Positions 6,816 to 14,994 of a stretch of 36,345 bases of DNA are shown piece by piece. The notes below the pieces were generated by a model, which saw only the letters and a list, made by a program, of their open reading frames with translations, did not search any database and was not told the origin of the DNA. The translations under genes and the position numbers were made by a program. The stretch comes from Acidobacterium sp. (GTDB taxonomy: Bacteria > Acidobacteriota > Vicinamibacteria > Vicinamibacterales > UBA2999), in the NCBI GenBank assembly GCA_002737365.1, contig NSIL01000026.1, positions 1 through 36,345 of the forward strand, in the 5' to 3' direction. The number at the start of each line of letters is the position of its first letter. Within the stretch, counting starts at the first letter, position 1.

Positions 6816-8239
6816 GCCGCCCCCGTGGCGAACACCTGGACGCAGCGGTGAAACTCCTGCTCGAACTCGCGCGGCCGCGCGACGACGATCTTGTTGACGA
6901 TGCAGAAGTAGAACAGCAGCTGAGCGCGCTCGCGCCGCGCGGCCCCGAGGCGGCCGAGTACCGGCGCGTAGGTCGCCAACTCCGGGTGCGTGCTGGCCGG
7001 CGTCCCAAGCCGCTCGTGCCAGCTGACCTCGCCGTCCACGGTTAGCAGCGGCTGCGCGAAGCGCCCAAGATCGTTCACGCCCTCGGCACCGATGGGGAGG
7101 CGGCCCGACACGGCGGCGGCATAAGCGGCCAGGGCAAACGCCGCGGCGCGCTCTGTTGGTTCGTTGGCCAGCAGTTGCTCCACGGCCAGCGTGCCGGTAT
7201 CGGGATCGGGGCAGTGCTCGAGTAAAAAGCTGGCCTTGCCGTCGAGCGTGGGTTCGAGATGAAACAAGTGGACCCAGCGATCGGCGCCCCGCAGCATGGC
7301 GGCGTCCCAGGCCAGCCGATGCGCGGCGGCCACCTTGTCGGCGTCCGCCGCTGCGCCCCAGGCGCGCTGTGGGAGGCTGGCGTCGACCGCGGCGCGGAAG
7401 AGCGCGTCGGTCCTGCGAACGCCGAGCGTATCGGCCGTCAGGCCCTCGACGATGGACGTGGCCAAGAGCGTGCGCGTGACCAGCCGCGCGCGACGCGGCG
7501 ATAGGCGGATGCCGCCGGATCGAAGCGCGGTCACGAGGGCGCACACATAATCGACAATCGGCGCGGGACAGTGGTCTACCCGCTCCTCGAACGACTGCCG
7601 CCACACCGCCAGGTCCGCCTTCAGCCGTCCGCGATCGTCGGCCACCCGGCCTTCGCCGGCGGGGTTCGCCACGAACTGTTGATCGGCGGCGCTGAGGGTG
7701 TCCCAGTCGCCGATGTCGAGGACGACTGCAAAACGATCGGCCAGTGCCGGGTCGAGCGGTTCGGCGCCGAGATATTCCTCGGCCACCGACTGGTCGGTCG
7801 TGCATGGGTTCATCGCCGCCCAGCGATAGCGCAGGCTCGCGAGGGCGATGCCCTGGATCTTGCGCTCGTGCACCAGCGAGAACAGGCGGTTCTGGTGCTC
7901 CGGCTTGCAGCGGTTGATCTCGTCAATCAGCACTGACTGAGCGCCCCACACGGTGGCCGGCGTTTCGAGGAAGCGGACAGAGGCTTTGGCCTCGTCCGGA
8001 TAGGGAAAGCCGACCAGGTCGTCGAAGGAGATGAGGCTCGCGTTGTAATGGCGGTGTTCGAGCGCGAGCGCTTCGCTGATGGTATTGAGCAGGAAGGTCT
8101 TGCCCGTGCCGCTGCGGCCGATCAGCAGGATGGGGTCGCCGCTCACGAGTGCGGCGAGGATGACAGGTTCCTGCCGCTCGAAGCCGTAGGCGCCGAGGGC
8201 AGACAGGTAGGACCGTGACGAAAGAGAAATGTCGGACAT
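6812..8239 (-). CDS. MoxR-type AAA+ ATPase
   Basis: A 475-residue AAA+ ATPase of the MoxR group, whose members act as chaperones or remodelling motors for VWA-domain partners. The N-terminal module shows Walker A GRSGTGKT at 41-48, Walker B VLIDE at 103-107, the HERKIQG loop at 124-130, sensor 1 in AAMNP at 141-145, and the arginine-finger segment DPALADRF at 163-170. The remaining 300 residues form a lid and a C-terminal extension with no domain I can name, longer than a minimal MoxR protein of about 330 residues. The start ATG 8239 has GAGG six bases upstream. It is the first gene of the four-gene operon and its stop overlaps the next start. A promoter-like element lies about 120 bases upstream. 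Confidence 0.88.
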   Translation of the reverse strand: MSDISLSSRSYLSALGAYGFERQEPVILAALVSGDPILLIGRSGTGKTFLLNTISEALALEHRHYNASLISFDDLVGFPYPDEAKASVRFLETPATVWGAQSVLIDEINRCKPEHQNRLFSLVHERKIQGIALASLRYRWAAMNPCTTDQSVAEEYLGAEPLDPALADRFAVVLDIGDWDTLSAADQQFVANPAGEGRVADDRGRLKADLAVWRQSFEERVDHCPAPIVDYVCALVTALRSGGIRLSPRRARLVTRTLLATSIVEGLTADTLGVRRTDALFRAAVDASLPQRAWGAAADADKVAAAHRLAWDAAMLRGADRWVHLFHLEPTLDGKASFLLEHCPDPDTGTLAVEQLLANEPTERAAAFALAAYAAAVSGRLPIGAEGVNDLGRFAQPLLTVDGEVSWHERLGTPASTHPELATYAPVLGRLGAARRERAQLLFYFCIVNKIVVARPREFEQEFHRCVQVFATGAA

Positions 8240-8359
8240 GCGGGCCTCATCGTTCGCGGCATTACCACCGACTCGGAGCCGGTTGGTGATCGTCGTAGGG
8301 CCACGTCCCTCGGATCGTCTGGATGACTAGCGGCTGTGTCGAATGACAACAGCAAAATC

Positions 8360-8389
8360 AATATATAGCGATGTGATGATTGATGTCAA
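8360..8389 (-). promoter_or_regulatory. Likely sigma-70-type promoter of the MoxR/VWA/MetK-like operon
   Basis: On the minus strand, TTGACA (8389-8384) is a perfect -35 box. The -10 box is TATATT (8365-8360) with an 18-base spacer, or TATATA two bases nearer. The site is strikingly AT-rich in GC-rich surroundings. A transcript would start near 8353 and have a leader of about 113 bases before ATG 8239. Confidence 0.6.
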
Positions 8390-8485
8390 CTCGTCGACCT
8401 CGGCCCAGCCCGTGTTCCGCGCGTGAAAGCTGAGGCAGTAGTCGACAAAGCCGCGGAACGGCCGCCAGGGCTAGTCGACCACGGC

Positions 8486-8546
8486 GGACGACAGGCTCCG
8501 TATTAGCGGCCTCTCCTGTTAACGGCCCGCCCGTTCTCAGGCCCAG
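8486..8546. repeat. Copy A of a 60-bp repeat shared with the end of the IS701-like element
   Basis: This segment matches 28121-28180 in the same orientation. Shared blocks are GGACGACAG, then GTATTAGCGGCCTCT, CTGTTAACGG, CGTTCTCAG and CCCAGC, with few mismatches and a small gap near the left. At the second locus it adjoins the 5' side of a decayed transposase gene. I infer a solo remnant of a related mobile element here, just upstream of the MoxR operon promoter. Confidence 0.65.
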
Positions 8547-8660
8547 CAGTGTTGAGCTTCCCAATCACGAGCGCCTTAACTTCGTCACTCACTCCGTAGC
8601 ACTTCGAGAAAGCAACACCAATGGTGCCCTTCGCAAGTGGGACTGAACTTCACCCAATCA
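8547..8660 (-). other. Possible gene remnant, minus strand
   Basis: A short open frame with protein-like composition (AKGTIGVAFSKCYGVSDE and VKALVIGKL) runs into the repeat at 8546 and ends at a TAA inside it. It has no ATG. No family is recognised. It may be the clipped tail of a host gene cut by the mobile element, or chance. Confidence 0.25.
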
Positions 8661-8713
8661 GCTCGGTCGAGTGGAGTGTCGACGCGAACCGCCAGTGAAC
8701 CGCCGGGTAACGG

Positions 8714-8742
8714 TTGACATCGGTGTAAACGGGCAGGATACT
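8714..8742 (+). promoter_or_regulatory. Likely promoter of the first TonB receptor
   Basis: TTGACA (8714-8719), a 17-base spacer and GATACT (8737-8742) give a near-consensus sigma-70-type promoter. It lies 35 bases before ATG 8777, whose ribosome site is GGGAG at 8767-8771. Confidence 0.55.
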
Positions 8743-8776
8743 GCCGGGACTTGAACCTCGTATCCCGGGAGCGCTA

Positions 8777-11700
8777 ATGACGTCACGCCGCATGTGGGCC
8801 AGTTCGGCGGCCCTGCTCGTTCTGCTGGTCTTTGCCACCGACGCCTTCGCCCAGATCGATACCGGCGTGATCGTCGGACGGGTCGTCGACGATAGCGGGG
8901 CGGTGCTGCCCGGCGTCACCGTGGTGGCGACGCAAGACGGCACGGGTTTGGCGGCCACCTCGGTCACCAACGATCGCGGCGAGTTCATCTTTCCCGGCCT
9001 GCGCGTCGGTGTCTACGTGGTCACCGCCGAGCTTCAGGGCTTCCGCCGCGCGGTCAGCCGCGAGGTTCGGGTCAGCGTGCAGACGCGGGCGCAAGTGGAC
9101 CTGCAGCTCAGTGTCGGCGCGCTGACGGAAGAGGTCATCGTCACCGGCCGGGCGCAACTGCTGCAAACCCAGTCAGCCGACATCGGCAGCGTCATCGACG
9201 CCCGCCAGGTTCGCGACCTGCCGCTGCTCGGCCGGCGCTACTCGGAGCTGGCATTTCTGTCGCCCGGCGTCGTCGCCGCTCCCGCCGGCATCACCAGTCG
9301 CGGTGAAGACACCTTCTTCAACGCCAATGGCAACTACGCCACCTGGAACAATTACACGCTTGACGGAGCCGATAACAACTCGTTCTCCACCAACCTGCAG
9401 GAGCGCAGTCCTCAAGTAGTGCAGCCGCCGGTAGAGGCGCTGTCGGAGTTCAAGGTGCAGACCCGCACCTACTCGGCCGAGTTCGGCAAGGCGGCCGGCG
9501 CGGTGATCAACGCCTCGATAAAACAGGGCACCAACAAGTACAGCGGCTCGCTGTTCGCGTTTCTCCGCGACGAGGCGCTGAACGCCAACACCTGGGATAA
9601 CAACCGCGCCGGCCGCGCCAAGGGGCCCTTCAACCAGTTGATTGCCGGCGGCACTTTCGGCGGGCCGCTCGTGCGCGGCAAGACGTTCTTCTTTGGCGAC
9701 TACCAGTCGTCGCGCACCGAGCGGGCGTTGTCGCAAACGGCGACGGTGCCGACCGCGCGCATGCGCGCCGGTGACCTGAGCGAGCTCACGGGCAACATGG
9801 TCGCGACCAACGCCTTCGTGCGGCCGGGGTGCGTAGACGCGGTCAACAAGGTCATCAGTGCCGGCTGCTTCGATCCGGTGGCCGCCAAGTTGATCAACCT
9901 CTACCCGATGCCCAATGTTCCCGGCGCGGGCTTCTTCAACAGCAACTTCATCTCGAACGGCATCCTCAACAACAACGTCGACCAGTTCGACGTTCGCGTC
10001 GATCACAGCCTGGCGGCGGGACGCGATCACCTGTTCGCGCGCTACAGCTTCCAGAACACCAACCGGAACGAGCCGCCGCTGCTGGACGACCCGGTGGCGT
10101 CTGGTGACTTTGCCAGCGACATCCTCAACCGCGGACAGAGCGCGGTCGGCGGCTGGTCGCGGGTGTTTGGCGGCACGGTCTTCAACGAAGTGCGCGTGTC
10201 GTATAACAAGGTGCGTTCCGACGTGGTGCACCCGGCGTTCGGCATCGATGCCAACAGCCAGTACGGCATCAAGGGTGTGCCGAAAGACGATCGTTTCTTC
10301 GGTGGCCTGCCGCACATGCCGATCGCCCGCTTCACGCGCCTCGGCGGCCCGTTCTTCCGGCCGCAGTTCCAGGATTCGCAGGTCTTCCAGTTCGCGGAGA
10401 ACCTGACCTGGCAACGCGGCACCCACGCCATGAAGTTCGGCGTCGAGTTCCGGCGCGACAACCTGAACTACATCGACCTGCGGTCGCTGAACGGCGAGCT
10501 CGGGTTCAACGACGGACGCTACACGGGTTTCGGCCTCGGTGACTTCCTGCTCGGCCTGTCGAGTACGCAGCGCCTGACGCTGTTCCACGAGCCCGACCTC
10601 TACGCCAACGGCTGGCAGTTCTATGCGCAAGACAACTGGCGCGTGCGCTCAAACCTGACCGTCACCGCCGGCGTGCGCTACGAGATGTTCACGCCGCTGC
10701 TGGACCAGAACAACCTGCTGACCAACATCGATCCGGCGACCGGCCGCGCCTTTACCGCCAAGGCCGGCAGCCTGTTCGACCGCGCGCTGATCCATCCCGA
10801 TCGCAACGACATCGCGCCGCGCGTCGGCGTCTCGTGGAGCGTGTCGCCGCGCATGGTGGTGCGCGGCGGGTTTGGCATCTTCTATCAACAGACCGATCGC
10901 TACGGCAGCGAAAGCCAGTTGGGCCTCAATCTGCCGCAACTGGTGGACGCCTCGATCACCGCCAACTCCGGCGCCGAGGCGCCCGCCTTCACGTTCGCGC
11001 AGGGCTTCACGCCGTTGACCCCGCAAACCGTCAACCCCGCCATCGTGCAGTGGCGCATCCAGGACCCGAACCAGGACACGCCGGTCGTGCGGCAGTTCAG
11101 TTTCGGTCCGGAGGTCCAGTTCGCCACCAACATGGTGGCGGCGGTCGAGTACGTCGGCAACCGCACCCGTAACGGACGCCGCCTGCGTAACCTGAACGAA
11201 GGCCAGATCGTCAACGGCGCCGTGGTGTTCCCATACGCGCAGTACGGCTACGGCAGCGCGTATCTCGAACAGATTGTCACCAACGGCCGCGCCGACTACG
11301 ACGCGCTCCAGGCCCGCATGCAGAAGCGCATGGGCGGCGGGTTGGCGTACACGGTGGCCTACACCTGGAGCAAGGCGCTCGGCGATTTTCTCGATCACCT
11401 GAGCGCCGGCGGCGGCGCCGTCGGCAACGCCCCTGGCTCAACCTACGCGATGGAGAAAGACTATGGCCTGCTGGCGTTCGATATTCCTCAACGCCTGGTC
11501 ACCAGCTTCATCTACGAGCTGCCGTTTGGTCCCGGCCGTCGCTTCGAACCGAGCGGCGCAGCGGGCGCCATTCTTGGCGGCTGGTCGGTGAACGGCATCC
11601 TCACGCTCAGCGACGGCCGTCCGCTCACCGTCACGACCACCGATCAGGCGGGAACCGGTCCCGGCCGGATTGCCCGCGCCAACTGCCTTGGCGCCGCGGT

Positions 11701-12022
11701 GCCAGACGGGTTCACCCAGGGGCTGGACTCGTGGATGGATCCGGCGGGGTTTGCGGCGACCACCTCGCGGACCTATGGCAACTGCGCCAACAACACCGTG
11801 CGCGGACCCGGCTCGAAGTCGATGAACCTGTCGGTCTTCCGGTCGATCCGCATGGGCGCCGACCGGCGCGCCGAGTTGCGCGTCGAGACCTTCAACCTCT
11901 TCAACTGGGTGAACTACGGTTTCCCGGCAGCCAACATTTCGAACCTGGGTACCTTCGGTCGGATCACCAGCTCGATCGGCGACCAGCGGGAAATTCAACT
12001 CGCTCTGAAGTTTTATTTCTAA
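8777..12022 (+). CDS. Oar-type TonB-dependent receptor with carboxypeptidase-regulatory-like domain
   Basis: A 1081-residue outer-membrane protein. Residues 1-25 are a signal peptide ending ATDAFA. Residues about 28-115 form a carboxypeptidase-regulatory-like beta-sandwich (GVIVGRVVDDSGAVLPGVTV, FPGLRVGVYVVTAELQGF). A TonB-plug region follows from about 120 to 260 (EEVIVTGRAQLL, RQVRDLPLLGRRYSELAFLS, NYTLDGADNN). The rest is the 22-strand barrel, with typical pieces TFGGPLVRGKTFFFGDYQ and a final strand ending REIQLALKFYF, whose C-terminal aromatic is needed for barrel insertion. This Oar/SusC-like class is abundant in Acidobacteriota and is thought to import glycans or peptides with TonB energy. 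It lies 55 bases before the PIG-L deacetylase on the same strand, so the two are probably co-transcribed. Confidence 0.92.
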   Translation: MTSRRMWASSAALLVLLVFATDAFAQIDTGVIVGRVVDDSGAVLPGVTVVATQDGTGLAATSVTNDRGEFIFPGLRVGVYVVTAELQGFRRAVSREVRVSVQTRAQVDLQLSVGALTEEVIVTGRAQLLQTQSADIGSVIDARQVRDLPLLGRRYSELAFLSPGVVAAPAGITSRGEDTFFNANGNYATWNNYTLDGADNNSFSTNLQERSPQVVQPPVEALSEFKVQTRTYSAEFGKAAGAVINASIKQGTNKYSGSLFAFLRDEALNANTWDNNRAGRAKGPFNQLIAGGTFGGPLVRGKTFFFGDYQSSRTERALSQTATVPTARMRAGDLSELTGNMVATNAFVRPGCVDAVNKVISAGCFDPVAAKLINLYPMPNVPGAGFFNSNFISNGILNNNVDQFDVRVDHSLAAGRDHLFARYSFQNTNRNEPPLLDDPVASGDFASDILNRGQSAVGGWSRVFGGTVFNEVRVSYNKVRSDVVHPAFGIDANSQYGIKGVPKDDRFFGGLPHMPIARFTRLGGPFFRPQFQDSQVFQFAENLTWQRGTHAMKFGVEFRRDNLNYIDLRSLNGELGFNDGRYTGFGLGDFLLGLSSTQRLTLFHEPDLYANGWQFYAQDNWRVRSNLTVTAGVRYEMFTPLLDQNNLLTNIDPATGRAFTAKAGSLFDRALIHPDRNDIAPRVGVSWSVSPRMVVRGGFGIFYQQTDRYGSESQLGLNLPQLVDASITANSGAEAPAFTFAQGFTPLTPQTVNPAIVQWRIQDPNQDTPVVRQFSFGPEVQFATNMVAAVEYVGNRTRNGRRLRNLNEGQIVNGAVVFPYAQYGYGSAYLEQIVTNGRADYDALQARMQKRMGGGLAYTVAYTWSKALGDFLDHLSAGGGAVGNAPGSTYAMEKDYGLLAFDIPQRLVTSFIYELPFGPGRRFEPSGAAGAILGGWSVNGILTLSDGRPLTVTTTDQAGTGPGRIARANCLGAAVPDGFTQGLDSWMDPAGFAATTSRTYGNCANNTVRGPGSKSMNLSVFRSIRMGADRRAELRVETFNLFNWVNYGFPAANISNLGTFGRITSSIGDQREIQLALKFYF

Positions 12023-12077
12023 AACGTGAACCCGAAGGCGACGAAGTGCTGTTCGTGTTGCCTGTTCTGAAATCATC

Positions 12078-14705
12078 ATGCGAAAACTCCTATTACTTGC
12101 CAGCATCTGCGTCATGGCGGCGGCCGTCGCTCAAACGCAGTCAGTCCCTCGCCAGGACGGCGCGTCCGAAGTCTGGCAGAAGCTGCTGAAGCTGCGGACC
12201 ACCGCCAGCGTGCTGCATGTGACCGCCCACCCAGACGATGAGCACGGTGGCGTGCTGGCGAAGTTGAGCAGGAGCGATGGTGCGCGGATGGCACTGCTCA
12301 CCCTGAATCGCGGTGAGTCTGGCGACAACGCCATTGGCCCGCAGCTGTTCGACGGCTTGGGCCTGATCAGGACCGAAGAGCTGCTGACCGCCGACCGCCA
12401 CTACGGCGTTGACGAGCAGTACTTCACCACCGTCGTCGACTACGGATTCTCGAAGCGACTCGAGGAAGCGCTCGATAAATGGGGGCGCGAAACGGTGCTT
12501 CGCGACGTCGTGCGCGTGATTCGCATGACCCGGCCCACCATCGTGCTGTCGCGGTTCCAAGGCAACCAACGCGACGGCCACGGGAATCACCAGACCGCCG
12601 GACTGATGGCGGTGGAAGGCTTCCGTGCGGCCGGCGATCCCACGCGCTATCCCGAGCAGATTGCCGAGGGCCTGCGCCCATGGCAGCCGAAGAAGGTCTA
12701 CATCGGCGGCGTTCGCGAGAACGAAGACTGGACGGTGCGCATCGATAGCGGCGAGTACAGCGCGCGGCTCGGTGATTCGTACGACAACGTCGCCCGTTAC
12801 GGGTTGAGTTTTCAACGGTCGCAAACCAGCGGGCGATTTTCGCCTGGCACCGGAGCCAATTGGGGATATTACCAACTGGTCGGTGCATCAGGTGCCAGGG
12901 AAACCAGCGTGTTCGATGGCATTGCGAGCTCACTCGAGTCGGCGATCAGCGCGTCGTGCAAGCCCATTGATGAGATTATCGCCAAGGCGATGGCCGATTT
13001 CCGGATGAACGATCCGTCGGCCATCGTGCCCGCGCTCGCGCGCGGATTGCAGCTCACGCGCGATGCGGCGGCCGCCAGCAAAGATCTCGAAGCACGGTTC
13101 CTGCTCGGCATCAAGGAGCGCCAGTTCCAGGATGCGATCAACTCGGCGCTCGGCATGGAGCTGACCGCGATGGCGCAGCCGGCCGGCCTGCCGGAGCCGG
13201 CCGGTCCCGGAGCCGCGTTCGCGCCGCCGGCAGTGATGGCGGCACCAGTGCCGGGACAGACGTTCGAAGTGCGTGCCCGGCTGGCGAATCGTGGCGGGAT
13301 CACGGTCTCCATTCCACCGGCCGCGAGCGCGGCGATTACGATCGAGGGCGACCGCGGCTGGCAAATAGCAGTGGGACCCGCTGCGGGTGGGCCGAGGCTC
13401 GAGCGGCATCAGCAGGCGACGGCTCGAATGACGGTGACGCTGGCCGAGACCGTCGCGCCCAGCACCAAGCCATACTTTGCCCGTAGCGGGCTGCAGGAGA
13501 GCCGCTACACGCTGAGCGACGCCAGTCAGTTCGGCCGGCCCGCATCCTTGCCGCCGCTGCGTGCGGTCGGCCGCTATTTCGTCGCCGGCGTGCCGATCGA
13601 GATCCGCGAAACCGTCAGGCGGCGTGAAGCCAAGCTGCCGTACGGCGATGTGCTGCGCGAGGTGCGGAGCGTGCCGCGCCTTGCCGTGATGCTGTCACCG
13701 ACCCACGCGGTGGTCCCCTCGTCAGCCACCATTAGGCGCGTCGACGTCGAGGTGTCGCTCCTGCACAATGCCGAAGCGGCCTCCACCGGACAGGTCACGT
13801 TGCGGCTGCCAGCCGGCTGGACCTCGGAACCGGCGGCGCGCCCGTTCTCGTTCGGTCGCGGCGGCGAGCGCGCCTCGTACCGCTTCACCGTCAATGCGGG
13901 GAGGGTGGGCGCGGCTACCGAGAACTTCACCATCGAGGCGGTGGCTACGGCAGCGGGCAAAGAGTACCGAGAGGGCTACGAGACTATCGACCAACGCGAT
14001 CTCGAAGTGCGCTACCTGTATCGACCGGCCACCGCTGAGGTGCGAGCTGTCAACGTGACCACGGTCGCCGGCTTGATAGTTGGCTACGTGATGGGTGTCG
14101 GCGACCAGGTACCGCTCGGGCTGCAACAGCTCGGCGCCCAGGTCACCTTGCTAGGCGAGCAGGAGCTGGCCACCGGCAACCTGTCCGCTTATGACGCGAT
14201 TGTGACTGGGACTCGCGCCTATGCGGTGCGCGACGACCTCAAGACTTACAACCAGCGGCTGCTCGACTACGCCCGGGCCGGCGGCAACGTGATCGTGCTT
14301 TACAACACCCAGGAACTGGTGCCTAACACGTTCGCGCCGTTCCCCGGGGAACTGCCGCGCGGCTCGGAGGAAGTGTCCGAGGAAGACTCGCCGGTGACGA
14401 TCCTGGCGCCCACGCAGCAGTCGTTCACATGGCCCAATCGCATTACCGCCGCCGACTTCGACGGCTGGGTCGAGCAGCGCGGCTCGAAGTTCTTCACCAA
14501 GTGGGATGCCGCCTACACGCCGATGATCTCGACCTTCGATAAAGGGCAGCCGCCGCAGAGTGGCGGGTGGCTCACCGCGAAGGTGGGGAAGGGTAACTGG
14601 ACCTACTTCGCCTATGCCTTGCACCGGCAGCTGCCGTATGGCGTCGCGGGCGCCTATCGAATTACCGCGAATCTATTAGCTCTGAGCAAGACGCCAGTAC
14701 GCTAG
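12078..14705 (+). CDS. Secreted PIG-L family deacetylase with C-terminal accessory domains
   Basis: An 875-residue zinc hydrolase of the PIG-L/LmbE family, which removes acetyl groups from N-acetylglucosamine derivatives. A signal peptide covers 1-19. The catalytic domain (about 40-290) has the AHPDDE motif at 50-55, NRGESGDN at 77-84 and HGNHQ at 168-172, matching the zinc ligands and the catalytic Asp. A NEW3-like beta-sandwich follows at about 555-645 (TIRRVDVEVSLLHNAE, TLRLPAGW). The C-terminal part (about 670-870) resembles a glutamine-amidotransferase-like or ThuA-like fold (YDAIVTGTRAYAVRDD, GGNVIVLYNTQE). The layout matches long PIG-L proteins of soil bacteria. Next to the TonB receptor it may deacetylate imported amino-sugar material in the periplasm, which is an inference from position. 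Confidence 0.88.
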   Translation: MRKLLLLASICVMAAAVAQTQSVPRQDGASEVWQKLLKLRTTASVLHVTAHPDDEHGGVLAKLSRSDGARMALLTLNRGESGDNAIGPQLFDGLGLIRTEELLTADRHYGVDEQYFTTVVDYGFSKRLEEALDKWGRETVLRDVVRVIRMTRPTIVLSRFQGNQRDGHGNHQTAGLMAVEGFRAAGDPTRYPEQIAEGLRPWQPKKVYIGGVRENEDWTVRIDSGEYSARLGDSYDNVARYGLSFQRSQTSGRFSPGTGANWGYYQLVGASGARETSVFDGIASSLESAISASCKPIDEIIAKAMADFRMNDPSAIVPALARGLQLTRDAAAASKDLEARFLLGIKERQFQDAINSALGMELTAMAQPAGLPEPAGPGAAFAPPAVMAAPVPGQTFEVRARLANRGGITVSIPPAASAAITIEGDRGWQIAVGPAAGGPRLERHQQATARMTVTLAETVAPSTKPYFARSGLQESRYTLSDASQFGRPASLPPLRAVGRYFVAGVPIEIRETVRRREAKLPYGDVLREVRSVPRLAVMLSPTHAVVPSSATIRRVDVEVSLLHNAEAASTGQVTLRLPAGWTSEPAARPFSFGRGGERASYRFTVNAGRVGAATENFTIEAVATAAGKEYREGYETIDQRDLEVRYLYRPATAEVRAVNVTTVAGLIVGYVMGVGDQVPLGLQQLGAQVTLLGEQELATGNLSAYDAIVTGTRAYAVRDDLKTYNQRLLDYARAGGNVIVLYNTQELVPNTFAPFPGELPRGSEEVSEEDSPVTILAPTQQSFTWPNRITAADFDGWVEQRGSKFFTKWDAAYTPMISTFDKGQPPQSGGWLTAKVGKGNWTYFAYALHRQLPYGVAGAYRITANLLALSKTPVR

Positions 14706-14994
14706 CCCCAGAGGACACAGATGACTCAGAGAAACAATAACAAAGAAGCTGAAAACGATTCGATTCTATCTGGCTGACGCGGCGGCGGGCCCACACCCTG
14801 ACGGATTTGATGTCCGACGGCCGCGGGCACCTCGAGCAAACCCAGAAGCTCGTGGACACTCTCAACCTCTTGTTTCGCAGTGTCATTCAGAGTTTCTTCG
14901 AAATACGCGCGCTCTCCTCGACGGCCTTGCTGACGGGCACCTGATAGCGCGGCGATCGAGGCGTGGAGTTTTCAGTCCGGAGGCCGGGAAATAA
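14706..14994. other. Intergenic stretch with a possible short gene remnant
   Basis: Between the convergent deacetylase and permease genes, the plus strand has an open frame of about 58 codons ending at TGA 14942. It has protein-like composition (HLEQTQKLVDTLNLLFRS, IQSFFEIRALSS). It lacks a good start and a recognised family, and may be a fragment. No clear terminator was seen. Confidence 0.3.

Noticed and set aside
8340-8480. Minus-strand frame FRGFVDYCLSFHARNTGWAE near the MoxR promoter
   Set aside because: No start or family recognised, and it overlaps the predicted promoter; could be a remnant but unsupported.
9173-10630. 485-codon minus-strand frame
   Set aside because: Antisense to the TonB receptor, with repetitive V/E/R/A/H shadow composition.
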